Shown here: piece after piece, positions 51,794 to 61,061 of the stretch
Layout: each line of letters opens with the position of its first letter
Position numbering within the stretch: position 1 is the first letter of the stretch
From: Bradyrhizobium viridifuturi
Lineage (GTDB): Bacteria > Pseudomonadota > Alphaproteobacteria > Rhizobiales > Xanthobacteraceae
Assembly (NCBI RefSeq): GCF_001238275.1
Contig: NZ_LGTB01000020.1
Location: 80,512-144,511 of the forward strand
Direction of reading: 5' to 3'
DNA: 64,000 bases
The notes under the pieces: generated by a model
Database searches by the model: none
Seen by the model: the letters and a program-made list of their open reading frames with translations, nothing else
What the model was told of the DNA's origin: nothing
Made by a program: the position numbers and the translations under genes

Positions 51794-52051
51794 TCAGATA
51801 CTGCGTGCATTCGATGATGGCTGACCGCGCACCTTGCGACGCTGCAAGTGCGCCCTCACCGCGCGCTCCGCGGCGCGCGCGGAGCCGAAATAGCCGCCGT
51901 CGAGACCGTCAAAGGCGCGGTCCGAGGAGAAGAAGCAGAAGCCGCGGCTATCGCTGACAACGATACCTGCGGTTCGATCCGAGACCTCGATGACGTAGGC
52001 CTGGGCTTGTGCTTGGGACGTTTGGGCTTGGGATGTTTGGGCTTGGGACAT
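51794..52051 (-). CDS. Small conserved hypothetical protein with Gln-rich repeat N-terminus
   Basis: This 85-residue protein has an N-terminal repeat of S-Q-A-Q-T (MSQAQTSQAQTSQAQAQAY), followed by a compact domain YVIEVSDRTAGIVVSDSRGF, CFFSSDRAFDGLDGGYFGSA and RAAERAVRAHLQRRK. The latter part resembles small rhizobial proteins in which a strand-rich domain ends in a basic helix. The repeat of 15 bases at DNA level is likely slippage-prone, so length may vary between strains. It lies 23 bases downstream of ssuA's upstream side on the same strand and might be co-transcribed. Function unknown. Confidence 0.7.
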   Translation of the reverse strand: MSQAQTSQAQTSQAQAQAYVIEVSDRTAGIVVSDSRGFCFFSSDRAFDGLDGGYFGSARAAERAVRAHLQRRKVRGQPSSNARSI

Positions 52052-52415
52052 GCGTGCTCACGCGCCGAATGATGGCGCTCCTGTCTGATTGTCGGGCGCT
52101 CTGGATTTTCGAAGCGATCAACAACAGACGCCGGTCGCCGCCGAGACGCAGCGATGCTGCATGCGGCTTCGCATGTCGCACATCAGGCTGCGGGGATTGT
52201 GTCTCATTGCGGTGACCTTCAACACGTATATCGCGGATCAATATCCGGCCGAACCGCGCGGCGGTCAATGAAATGGCAGTCCAAAGATCACGGTCTGGCG
52301 CGATACCTCATTCGCGACGGCCCAGAAAAACAGCACAGATTTGGTGATGACGGCGGCGGCTGAATTGGCGGCCGCTGGCCGGGCACCCTGCGTCCTGGTA
52401 CCCGCCCCGCATCGC
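52052..52415. other. Intergenic region without a recognised gene
   Basis: This 364-base gap lies between the small hypothetical gene and the short-chain fatty acid transporter gene. On the minus strand after the transporter stop there is a short open stretch ending F-W-A-V-A-N-E-V-S-R-Q-T-V-I-F-G, which looks like the tail of a membrane protein but has no start or body. I see no terminator, repeat or RNA gene. Confidence 0.4.
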
Positions 52416-53873
52416 TCAAGGCAGGATCGGCGGGTGATAGGTGAAGGTCGCCATCAGGATAGCCGCCAGCAGCATCACGATCGGGAAGTGGATGAAGAAT
52501 TGTACCGACGTGTAGCCGATCAGATCCTTCGACTTCAGGCCGAGAATGCCGAGCAACGGCAGCATCCAGAACGGGTTGATGAAGTTCGGCAGCGTCTCGG
52601 CGATGTTGTAGACCATGACAGTCCAGCCAAGATGCGCGCCGATGTCGTTGGCCGCCTTCATGATGTAGGGCGCCTCGATGATCCACTTGCCGCCGGCCGA
52701 TGGCACGAAGAAGCCGAGCAGCGCGGAGTAGATTCCAACCAGGAACGAGAACACAGTCGAGTTGCTGGAAGCGCCGACGAACCAGTGCGCGATCGTGTCC
52801 GACAGCGTGGTGCCGCTGCTGTTCGGCACCTTGGTCAGGATCTGCGCAATGCCGGCATAGAACGGAAACTGCAGCAGCACGCCGGAGACGCTCGGCATCG
52901 CCTTGGAAAAGGACTCGATCAGGCTGCGCGGTCGCCAGTGCAGCACGATGCCGAGAATGAGGAAGACGAAATTGTAAGTGTTGAGCCCCGACAGCGTGAT
53001 CAACGGGTTGCCCGACTGGAAGGTCTGCCACAGCCAGCCGGCGGCAAGCAGCGCGATCAGGATCGTCAGCAGCGGACTGAACTCGAGCCAATCGCCCGGA
53101 CGCGCCGGCTTCCTGGCTTCGATGCGGTCATCGCCGAGCGCAACGCCGAGATCTTCGGCCGTCTTTGCCTGCTCCGGCGCCGGTGTCGTGAAATAGCAGA
53201 TCGCTGCCGATACGACGCTCACCATCACGACCGTGACCATGTTCTGCCAGGTCAGAATGGTTTCCGAGAAGCCGATCACGCCGGTGATCGGCAGAAGCGA
53301 CGCCGGAATGCTGCCGGCATTGGCCTGCAGCTGCGCGGCAGACGACGTGATGCCGAGGGTGAAACCGCAACCGAGTCCGAGATAGCCGGCCGCGCCGGCT
53401 GCCCGATAATCGAGCCGGATATCCGTGCGCCGCGCGATCTCCCGCACCAGCAGGCCGGAGAAAATCAGGCTCAGGCCCCAGTTCAGCAGCGACAGAAAGA
53501 TGCTCAGCATCCCGACGAAGACCACCGCGCCGCGCCCGGTCTTCGGCACGCTCGCGAGCCGCGCCAGCACGGCAGCGACCGGCGGCGACATCGCCACGAC
53601 GTAGCCGCCGATCGCAACCAGCGCCATCTGCATCGTGAAGGGAATCAGATTCCAGAACCCGTCGCCGAATGCGCGGCTGACGGCGAGCGGCGAACCGCCA
53701 TGCAGGATCGCCCCCCCGGCAACCGCAATCACGGCGATCAGGACGAAGACATACGCATCCGGAAACCAGCGCTCTGCGAACGCCACCAGGGCTTGCGAAA
53801 ACCGCGCCACGATGTTGTCCGCTACAGGTTTTCGCAGGCTCATGGTCTGGTCGTGCGTTGCATTCGTCATCAA
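52416..53873 (-). CDS. Short-chain fatty acid transporter, AtoE family
   Basis: This 485-residue inner-membrane protein has about 10-12 hydrophobic segments. It carries AtoE-family stretches: AERWFPDAYVFVLIAVIAVA, LIPFTMQMALVAIGGYVVAM, LNWGLSLIFSGLLVREIARR, LGITSSAAQLQANAGSIP and FFVPSAGGKWIIEAPYIMKA. The family is thought to take up short-chain fatty acids such as acetoacetate or butyrate. It starts 48 bases after the molybdopterin oxidoreductase on the same strand, so both may serve one catabolic route under the divergent GntR regulator. Two ATGs are close together at the start; the first is used here. Confidence 0.9.
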   Translation of the reverse strand: MMTNATHDQTMSLRKPVADNIVARFSQALVAFAERWFPDAYVFVLIAVIAVAGGAILHGGSPLAVSRAFGDGFWNLIPFTMQMALVAIGGYVVAMSPPVAAVLARLASVPKTGRGAVVFVGMLSIFLSLLNWGLSLIFSGLLVREIARRTDIRLDYRAAGAAGYLGLGCGFTLGITSSAAQLQANAGSIPASLLPITGVIGFSETILTWQNMVTVVMVSVVSAAICYFTTPAPEQAKTAEDLGVALGDDRIEARKPARPGDWLEFSPLLTILIALLAAGWLWQTFQSGNPLITLSGLNTYNFVFLILGIVLHWRPRSLIESFSKAMPSVSGVLLQFPFYAGIAQILTKVPNSSGTTLSDTIAHWFVGASSNSTVFSFLVGIYSALLGFFVPSAGGKWIIEAPYIMKAANDIGAHLGWTVMVYNIAETLPNFINPFWMLPLLGILGLKSKDLIGYTSVQFFIHFPIVMLLAAILMATFTYHPPILP

Positions 53874-53921
53874 TCTGGTCCCCCTCCGGTGATGCGGTTG
53901 GCGTTCAATGGTGTTTGGTCA

Positions 53922-56900
53922 TCAAAGTGCGAGCGTGAGGTCGGTGAGCGGCACGGCCTGGCAGGCGAGGCATCGGCCATCGCTTGCATCGACAGGCCCG
54001 AGATGAGTGAACTCCCCGTCGACGACCTCGACCGCGCAGCTTTCGCACTGCCCGACACGGCAGCCGCTCGGCAGCGCGACACCCGCCGCACTCGCCGCGT
54101 CGAGCAGCGTCCCCTGCTCCGGTGCCCACGAAAAACTCTGCTTGCTGCCGGCGAGCCTGATGGTCCGCGGCGCAAGGTTGTCCGGCACCGCCGGCGGCGA
54201 TACGAAGCTCTCGGCAAAGATATCAAAGCGCGGGATACCGAGCGCCGCTGCGGCCTCGATCTGCGCTGCAACAAAATCCGGCGAGCCGCAGATGTAGACC
54301 AGCGGACGGCGCGCCAGCAGCGGCTTGACCTGTTCGAGATCGATCCGCCCCTTGCGCAACGTATGCGAGCCGATCTGATCCTGCGCGAACGGCACCGAGT
54401 AGAATGTCACGCGCGTCAGCTCCGGCGTGGCGGCTTCCAGCTCCGCAAGCCGCTGCGCGAACGGATGCTCGCGGCTGCTGCGGCAGCCATGGAGCAGCAG
54501 GACTTCGGCGACGCGATCCTGTGGCGCAACGCGTTGCAGCGTCTCGAGATGGCTGATGAACGGCGTGATCCCGATGCCGGCCGCGAGGAAGACCAGCGGC
54601 CGCGGTCCTTTCAGGGGTGGGGTGAAGATGCCGCCCGGCGGCTCCAGCAGAACCTCATCTCCGACGGCAAGCCCATGCAGCCGATCCGGCATGAAGAATG
54701 GCGCGTCGGCGCCCTTGGCTTCGTCGAAGAAACGTCCCTTCACCGCGACCGACAGCGCCTGCGGCAGATCGCCAGATCCGGTCAACGAATAGGCCCGCGC
54801 TTCGGATGCACCGGGCGACGCCGTCATCACGTGCTGCCCCGGCAGGAAGTCGGGCAGCGGACCACCGTCAAGCGGCAGCAAGTTGAGGGCTATGACATTG
54901 TCGGCCTCCGGCCGGCGCTCGCCGACCACGAACCGCCGCCGGCCGCTCCAGACGCCGCGACTGGCCACGCTGTCACGCCGGATATCGCAGACGATCGCGC
55001 GCAGCGGGACGGAGCCGCTGACCGGATCGCGCGCGTCGTCGCGCAGCACCGCATTGATGTTGCGAGTGAGGGCGCCTGCCGCAGCCGAGCGATCGCGGCC
55101 GAGCGGCGGACAGTCTTCCCACCAGCGAATTCGCAACGACGACCCGCGCATCGAGCGCCGCATTGAGCCGCACCTTCAGGCGTACGGCACCGCCCTGTGT
55201 TTCCACCACGGCCCAGTCGCCTTCGACGAGCCCCCGCCGCGCGGCAAGTTGCGGACTGATCTCGACGGCCGGGTCGGGCGACTTCCGCCGCAGCGAGGCG
55301 ACATGGCGCCAGGACGAGTGAATGAACCAGCCGCTCTTGGCGGTGGACAGCACGAGCGGAAAGCGTTCGTCCGCGGCCGTCGTGAGCGGGCTGCCGACCG
55401 GTTCGACATGATCAGGCAACGGATCATACCCGTGTCCCAGCATCAGCTCCGAATAGATCTCGACGCGGCGCGTCGGCGTCGCAAAGCCCGCCGCCGTGCC
55501 GTCCTCGCGCGTGACGGCGTATTTCTCGTCGCGGAAGGCCTGCGGGAAGCGCCGTCCTTCGGGATGACCCCGCAGATCCTCGACGCCGACGCCGAGCGGT
55601 GCCAGCTGATAATTCCAGCCGGCCTCGATGTCGCCGCCGAAGAACAACTCGCCCATGCCAAGCTTGAGCGCGAGCGCGGCGGCGATCTCGTAATCGGCTT
55701 TCACCGCACCGACCGGTTCGACCATGCGTGGGCGAAACTGCACGGTCTCGACCGCCGCTTGCGTGATCTCGAACCCGATCTTGAGCGCATCGCGCTCCCA
55801 CGGCGTGCTGGCCGGGAGCACGAAATCGGCGCTCTCCGCGGTCGGGTTCATGAACATGTCGACATGAACCTGGAATTCCAGCGCGTTCAGCGCGGCCTTG
55901 TTGCGCTCGGAATCGCCCTGCGAGACCACGAAGTTGGTGCCGAACGCCACCAATGCGCGGACCCGGTAGGGTTCGCCTTCGAGCACGGCCCGGCTGAAAT
56001 CGCGCGCCGTGATCCAGCCCTTTGCGGGCGGCCCGAGCGGCAGTTCGGCGATGCCGAGCGCCTTGGCCTGCTGCTCCGGCGGCAGGATGTTGTAGTCGTT
56101 GAGCGGACGCGTCGGCGGCGGCACCGGCCAGCGATTGCCGCCAGGCCGATCGCAGGCGCCGGTCAACGCGTAGAGCGATGCGATCGCGCGCTCGATCGCG
56201 GTGGCGTTGGTGTGCTGCCCGACGCCGGTCCAAGAGTGATAGGCGAGCCGCGGCCGCGCAGCGAGCAACGTGTTGAACGCCTCGATGTCCGCGATGGGTA
56301 GCCAGGTCAGCTCCGCCACACGCGCCGGCGTGTAAGGCGCGGCGCGCTCGACGAGCAACTCGAACGCGGTTGCCGCCGAGATCGTCCGGCCGTCGCGGGC
56401 AGGGATCGACAGCGTGCCTCGCAGCCGGCCGCAGCCCTCCGGCGCGTAGCGCGTATCGCAAGGCACCGGCGAGCCAGACGCATCAAGGCGAACGAAAGCG
56501 TCCGCCGCGCCATCCGGCCACAACGCATCGGCGCGCAGGAAGCGGCCGGTGGCGCGATCGACCAGCAGCGATCCGTTGGTCCATGCGTCGACGAAGTCAG
56601 CGTCGAAGCTGCCGGTCGCAATGAGATGACGGATTGCGCCCATCGCAAGCGCGCCATCGGCGCCTGGGCGAATGCGCAGCCAGAGATCGGCTTGCTGACC
56701 GGAGCCGTTCGGCTTGGGATCGACCACCACAACCTTGGCACCGCGCCGCCGCGCGTCGGCAATCCGCGTCGCCTGGGCGAGCCAAGTGCGCGCGGGGTTG
56801 TGGCCCCACAGCACGATCGCATCCGCATTGTCGTAATCGGGAAAGCCGATGCCGCGACCGAAGGTCAGCGCGTGCGCAAAGTCCTTGTGCCAGCCGCAGA

Positions 56901-57321
56901 TCTCGACCGCGTAGATCAGGTTCGGACTGCCGAAGCCGCGGATGAAACGCTCGACCCATTCAAAGCTGTCGACCATCGGAGTGCCGCTCGGCGTGGTGAC
57001 GCCGAACGCCACTGCCTCCGCGCCGCTCTCGGCGCGGATCCTGCCGAGCCGGTCGGCTATCTCGGTCAGGGCCTCGTCCCACGACACCTCGACCCAGCCG
57101 GGATCGGCGGCGTCGCGCGGGCGGGTCCGCTTCAGGGGGACGGTCAACCGGCGCGGGCTGGCCACGATTTCCGGAGCCGCGCGCCCCTTGGCGCACAGCG
57201 CACCTCCGGTCGGATGGTTATTTAATACCTCCACACCGACAAGGCGTCCGTCCTCGACGACGGTGACGGCGCCGCAACGCGAACGACAAAGCGTGCAATA
57301 GCCGAGTAGCCGCTGTTTCAC
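53922..57321 (-). pseudogene. Molybdopterin oxidoreductase fused to FAD/NAD reductase and 2Fe-2S domains, frame broken near the domain junction
   Basis: The first part (57321 to about 55120) starts at a GTG and has an N-terminal 4Fe-4S site (YCTLCRSRCG, then HPTGGALCAKG), the DMSO-reductase-type fold (VLWGHNPARTWLAQA, VVVDPKPNGSG) and a cofactor-binding end. The second part (in another frame to 53922) gives WWEDCPPLGRDRS, DARDPVSGSVPLRA, then a ferredoxin-reductase domain (ARAYSLTGSG, VFLAAGIGITPFISHL, PLVYICGSPDF) and a plant-type 2Fe-2S site (SGCRVGQCESCAVEV, later CLACQ). The frames overlap at A-N-S / W-W-E near 55110-55140. Joining them needs removal of one base or addition of two, giving about 1132 residues. 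An NAD(P)H-linked molybdoenzyme of unknown substrate. Confidence 0.82.
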
Positions 57322-57463
57322 CGCCGTCTCACTCTCAGTCAACCTTGTGACGCATTTTGGTAGCGCGTTACACATTTACGTCATACGCTACCGGTCCCGT
57401 CAAGACTAAGTAATAATCAGGGACGAATCGGAGTTCCCGGCGAGAAGGCGGCTGCGACCACCC
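57322..57463. promoter_or_regulatory. Divergent promoter region with inverted repeat, candidate GntR operator
   Basis: The 142 bases between the oxidoreductase and the GntR gene contain the inverted repeat GGTAGCG (57359-57365) / CGCTACC (57386-57392), separated by 20 bases. GntR-family proteins of the FCD type bind inverted repeats near their own gene. The spacing is longer than the classic compact site, so each half could be part of a separate site. Candidate only. Confidence 0.5.
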
Positions 57464-58141
57464 ATGGACCAGAATTTGCGCGAACAGGTGCTGCAGCGGG
57501 TGCGCGCCGAGATCATTTCCGGGCAGAGCCTGCCCGGCACGATGTATTCGGTGCCGAGCCTCGCCACGAGCCTCGGCGTCTCCTCGACGCCGGTGCGCGA
57601 AGCGCTGCTCGAGCTCAGCCGCGGCGGTCTCGTCGAGCCGATGCGCAACCGCGGCTTCAAGGTGGTGGAGCCGTCGCTGACCGAGCTACGCAATCTGTTC
57701 GATATGCGCGAGGTGCTGGAGTTGCACGCCGCGGTGCTGGTCGCCGCCAATCCGCCAAAGGATCTGCCTGCCGTGCGTGGCTGGGCCGATGAGATCGCCA
57801 GGGCTGTCGAGACCGACGACATCCAGCTCTATCTGGAAGCCGACCGCGCCTATCATCGCGAGTTCATCGCCGCCGCCGGCAACGAGCTCCTGACCGAGAT
57901 GGTGATGGGCCTGCGCGACAAGATGCGGCTCTACGGCATCAGCTCGCGCGCCGGCCTCGAACGCCAGCAGGCTTCCGTGCCCGAGCACTACCGGCTGATC
58001 GAACTCGCACTCGCCGGTGAGACCGAGGCGCTGCCGACGCTGCTGCGCAGCCATATCCGCTCCTGGGAGCCGATCTTCGTCGATGCGTTGATGCGCTCGA
58101 AGGAGCACGCGCGCGAGCCGCTGCGGCAGGCGCGCGGCTGA
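57464..58141 (+). CDS. GntR-family (FCD subfamily) transcriptional regulator
   Basis: This 225-residue regulator has the GntR winged helix (LREQVLQRVRAEIISGQSLP, VPSLATSLGVSSTPVREALL, RNRGFKVVEPS) and an FCD effector domain with LFDMREVLELHAAVLVA, DRAYHREFIAAAGNELL and EHYRLIELALAGE, which carries the metal-binding Asp/His residues of FCD proteins. It is divergent from the oxidoreductase-transporter pair and probably represses it until an acidic effector, such as a carboxylate, is present. The convergent acyl-CoA dehydrogenase gene begins 36 bases beyond its stop. Confidence 0.92.
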   Translation: MDQNLREQVLQRVRAEIISGQSLPGTMYSVPSLATSLGVSSTPVREALLELSRGGLVEPMRNRGFKVVEPSLTELRNLFDMREVLELHAAVLVAANPPKDLPAVRGWADEIARAVETDDIQLYLEADRAYHREFIAAAGNELLTEMVMGLRDKMRLYGISSRAGLERQQASVPEHYRLIELALAGETEALPTLLRSHIRSWEPIFVDALMRSKEHAREPLRQARG

Positions 58142-58177
58142 CGCGGAGCAAGATAGACGGCTGGCCGCGGTGAGCGG

Positions 58178-59341
58178 CTAGTCCAGAATGCTCTTGTAGT
58201 GCTCCGAGAAGACGTCACGGCCGATGATCAGTCGCATCACTTCGGAGCTGCCGGCCAGGATCCGGTTGACGCGCGCGTCGGTGAACATCCGGCTGATCGG
58301 ATATTCATCCATATAGCCGGCGCCGCCGTGCAGCTGCACGCCGAGGTCGAGCATCTTCCACTCGACTTCCGACGACATCATCTTGGCCTTGGCGCCCATG
58401 TTGCTGGTCAGGCGTCCGGCATTGTGCTCGGCGACGCAGTGATCGACATAGACCTGCACGAGATCGATTTCGGCATCCATCTCCGCCATGCGGAACTGGG
58501 TGTTCTGCTGCTCGGCGAGCGGCCGGCCGAACAGCTTGCGGTCCATCACGTAAGTGCGCGTGACGTCGAATGCCTTGCGGGCATTGGCGATCGATCCGAC
58601 CGCGGAGATCAGCCGCTCTTCGGCAAGGCCTTCCATGAGATAGTAAAAGCCCCTGCCCGGCTCGCCCAGCACATTGGCCTTGGGCACCTTCACATTGTTG
58701 AAGAATAGCTCGGCGGTGTCCTGCGCCGGCATGCCCATCTTCTTGAGATTGCGGCCGCGCTCAAAGCCTTCCATGCCGCGCTCGACGATCAGCAGCACCA
58801 TGGCGTGCTTCTTCTCGGCGCCCGCGAGCTTCGCCGCCACGATCACCACGTCTGAATTGATGCCGTTGGAGATATAGGTCTTCGAGCCATTGAGCAGGAA
58901 ATGATCGCCCTTGTCCTCCGCCGTCGTCCGCATCCCCGCAAGGTCTGAGCCCGCGCCGGGCTCGGTCATCGCGATGGCCAGGATGGTCTCGCCGCTGACG
59001 CATTTGGGCAGGAAGCGATCGCGCTGCTCCTCGGTGCCGAAGCGCTTGAAGTAAGATCCGACCAGGCGGCTGTGCAGCGTGTTGAACCAGCCCTTGCAGC
59101 CCGAGCGCGCGGTCTCCTCGATGATGATCTGCTCATAGCGGAAATCCTCGTCGCCCATGCCGCCGTATTTTTCCTCGGGCCAGATCATCAGGAAGCCGAG
59201 GTCGCCGGCCTTCTTGAACGCGTTGCGATCGACGATGCCCGCCTCTCGCCACTTCTCCATGTGGGGCGCGATCTCGCTGGCGAGAAACTTGCGGTAGGAA
59301 TCGCGGAAAATGACCTGGTCTTCGGTAAAGCTGCGCATCAT
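58178..59341 (-). CDS. Acyl-CoA dehydrogenase
   Basis: This 387-residue FAD enzyme oxidises acyl-CoA to the 2-enoyl form. It has IAMTEPGAGSDLAGMRTTAE (first family signature), GSKTYISNGINSDVVIVAA, and the C-terminal signature QLHGGAGYMDEYPISRMFTD followed by IFAGSSEV-like VNRILAGSSEVMRLIIGR. The exact chain length or branched substrate is not clear. It lies downstream of a thiolase/SDR/enoyl-CoA hydratase unit but a strong terminator separates them, so it is probably transcribed from its own promoter in the short gap at 59342-59400. Confidence 0.92.
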   Translation of the reverse strand: MMRSFTEDQVIFRDSYRKFLASEIAPHMEKWREAGIVDRNAFKKAGDLGFLMIWPEEKYGGMGDEDFRYEQIIIEETARSGCKGWFNTLHSRLVGSYFKRFGTEEQRDRFLPKCVSGETILAIAMTEPGAGSDLAGMRTTAEDKGDHFLLNGSKTYISNGINSDVVIVAAKLAGAEKKHAMVLLIVERGMEGFERGRNLKKMGMPAQDTAELFFNNVKVPKANVLGEPGRGFYYLMEGLAEERLISAVGSIANARKAFDVTRTYVMDRKLFGRPLAEQQNTQFRMAEMDAEIDLVQVYVDHCVAEHNAGRLTSNMGAKAKMMSSEVEWKMLDLGVQLHGGAGYMDEYPISRMFTDARVNRILAGSSEVMRLIIGRDVFSEHYKSILD

Positions 59342-59401
59342 TCACCCAATAGCGCTCTCAAGCAGCGCGGAAACCCGCCGGCGTGCGGCGCGGCACTCAC
59401 A

Positions 59402-59447
59402 AAAAATCGGAGCGCCGGTTCTGCAATCAAAACCGGCGCTCCGTTTT
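59402..59447 (-). terminator. Strong hairpin terminator downstream of enoyl-CoA hydratase
   Basis: CGGAGCGCCGGTT (59408-59420) pairs perfectly with AACCGGCGCTCCG (59431-59443) around a 10-base loop. On the minus strand the stem is followed by a run of T (complement of the A-run at 59400-59406), and on the plus strand by TTTT. It should end the thiolase-SDR-hydratase transcript before the acyl-CoA dehydrogenase gene. Confidence 0.85.
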
Positions 59448-59462
59448 CGAACAATCGCGGCC

Positions 59463-60230
59463 TTACTTGCCCTTCCAGTTCGGCGCGCGTTTTTCTGCGA
59501 AGGCAGCGGCGCCCTCGCGGGCATCCTCGGACACGAAGACCGGACCGACGATCTCCTGCTGCTTCTTCCACATCTGGTCTTCGGGCCAGAGCCGGGATTC
59601 GACGATCACCTGCTTGGAAGCCTTCACGGCGAGCGGGCCATTGGCGCCGATCGCAGCTGCAAGCGCGAGCGCGGCGTCCAGCGCCGGGCCGTCGGTGACG
59701 CGGTTGATGATGCCGAGCTCATGGGCGCGCTCGGCGCCGAAGAACTCGCCCGTCAACGCGAATTCCATCGCCACGCGGAACGGCATCTGGCGCGGCATGC
59801 GGATCAGCCCGCCGGCTGCCGCAGCCAACCCGCGCTTCACCTCGGGGATACCGAACTTGGCGTTGCGGTTGGCGACGATCATGTCGCAGGACAGCGCGAT
59901 CTCCATCCCGCCGGCGAGCGCGTAGCCGTCGACCGCCGCGATCAACGGCTTCTTCGGCGGCGCCTCGGTGAGGCCGGCGAAGCCGCGGCCGGGGATCGAC
60001 GGCCGCTCGCCTTTCAGGAACCCCTTGAGGTCCATGCCCGAGCAGAACGTGCCGCCGGCGCCGGTGATGATGCCGACGCTGAGCGCATCGTCGGCGTCGA
60101 GCCGGTCGATCGCCGCAGCCACGCCCTTGGAGAGGGCGAGATTGGCGGCGTTCTTGGCCTCCGGCCGGTTCAGCGTGATGATCAGGATAGGTCCGCGGAC
60201 TTCAGTGAGGACCGGCGTTTCTTCGGACAT
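59463..60230 (-). CDS. Enoyl-CoA hydratase (crotonase family)
   Basis: This 255-residue crotonase-fold enzyme hydrates 2-enoyl-CoA. It has ILIITLNRPEAKNAANLALS, IITGAGGTFCSGMDLKGFL (oxyanion-hole region), and AAVDGYALAGGMEIALSCDM, with NAKFGIPEVKRGLAAAAGGL. The position of the catalytic glutamates is only partly matched (G-I-P-E-V-K is in the usual place). It follows the SDR gene by 30 bases on the same strand and a terminator follows it. Confidence 0.92.
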   Translation of the reverse strand: MSEETPVLTEVRGPILIITLNRPEAKNAANLALSKGVAAAIDRLDADDALSVGIITGAGGTFCSGMDLKGFLKGERPSIPGRGFAGLTEAPPKKPLIAAVDGYALAGGMEIALSCDMIVANRNAKFGIPEVKRGLAAAAGGLIRMPRQMPFRVAMEFALTGEFFGAERAHELGIINRVTDGPALDAALALAAAIGANGPLAVKASKQVIVESRLWPEDQMWKKQQEIVGPVFVSEDAREGAAAFAEKRAPNWKGK

Positions 60231-60260
60231 CGCTTCGTCTCCTGTTGCCTTGGCTGTCGC

Positions 60261-61043
60261 CTAGCGCGGTGCCATGCGGATGGCGCCGTCGAGACGGACG
60301 TCTTCACCGTTGAAGTAGCCGTTGGTGATCATGGTCAACGCCAGATGCGCGTATTCCTCCGGCATGCCGAGACGCTTGGGGAACGGCACCGACGCGCTGA
60401 GCGCGGCCTTGACGTTCTCCGGGGCGCCCTGCAGCAGCGGGGTGTTGAAGATGCCCGGCAGGATGGTGTTGACGCGGATGCCTTCGGCCATCAGGTCGCG
60501 CGCGATCGGCAGCGTCATGCCGACGACGCCGGCCTTCGAAGCCGAATAAGCCGCCTGCCCCATCTGGCCGTCCTCGGCTGCGACCGACGCCGTATTCACG
60601 ACCGCGCCGCGCTCACCGTGCTCCAGCGGAGCCAGCGACAGCATGCCCTGCGCCGACTTGGCGATGCAGCGGAAGGTGCCGACGAGGTTGATCTGGATGA
60701 TGCGATTGAAGGCGTCGATCGGGAAGTGCGTAGGCTCGCCGGTCTTCTTATCGCGGCCCGCGGTCTTCACCGCGTTGCCGGTGCCGGCGCAGTTCACCAG
60801 GATGCGCTCCTGGCCATGCGCCGCACGGGCCTTGGCGAAGCCTGCATCGACCTGCTCGTCGGAGGTGACGTCGACCTTGCAGAACACACCGCCGATTTCC
60901 TTGGCGATGGCTTCACCCTTCTCTTCGTTGAAGTCGAAGATCGCGACCTTCACGCCCTGCGCAGCGAGCGCGCGCGAGGTGGCCGCACCGAGGCCCGACG
61001 CGCCGCCGGTGACGACGGCGGCGACCGATGAATCTAGTTTCAT
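60261..61043 (-). CDS. Short-chain dehydrogenase/reductase, 3-hydroxyacyl-CoA dehydrogenase type
   Basis: This 260-residue NAD-dependent SDR has the Rossmann motif TGGASGLGAATSRALA, the NAG-like ILVNCAGTGN, the active-site Ser in VVNTASVAAEDG and Tyr-x-x-x-Lys in AYSASKAGVVGMT. The motif VAIFDFNEEKGEAIAKEIGG after strand 2 and the overall sequence are close to type II 3-hydroxyacyl-CoA dehydrogenases. Between the thiolase and enoyl-CoA hydratase genes, it would oxidise the 3-hydroxyacyl-CoA made by the hydratase. Confidence 0.92.
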   Translation of the reverse strand: MKLDSSVAAVVTGGASGLGAATSRALAAQGVKVAIFDFNEEKGEAIAKEIGGVFCKVDVTSDEQVDAGFAKARAAHGQERILVNCAGTGNAVKTAGRDKKTGEPTHFPIDAFNRIIQINLVGTFRCIAKSAQGMLSLAPLEHGERGAVVNTASVAAEDGQMGQAAYSASKAGVVGMTLPIARDLMAEGIRVNTILPGIFNTPLLQGAPENVKAALSASVPFPKRLGMPEEYAHLALTMITNGYFNGEDVRLDGAIRMAPR

Positions 61044-61061
61044 TGCGTTATCCTTTCGCGA

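Noticed and set aside
51990..52051. Short tandem repeat considered as a CRISPR or regulatory repeat
   Set aside because: The repeat encodes the S-Q-A-Q-T units at the start of a small protein, has no spacers, and is only a few units long.
52288..52410. Short open stretch resembling the tail of a membrane protein
   Set aside because: No start codon, ribosome site or upstream body was found; too short to name.
52341..55166. Plus-strand open frame of 941 codons opposite the transporter and reductase genes
   Set aside because: It spans two minus-strand genes with strong family signatures and is Arg/His/Gln-rich without any domain.
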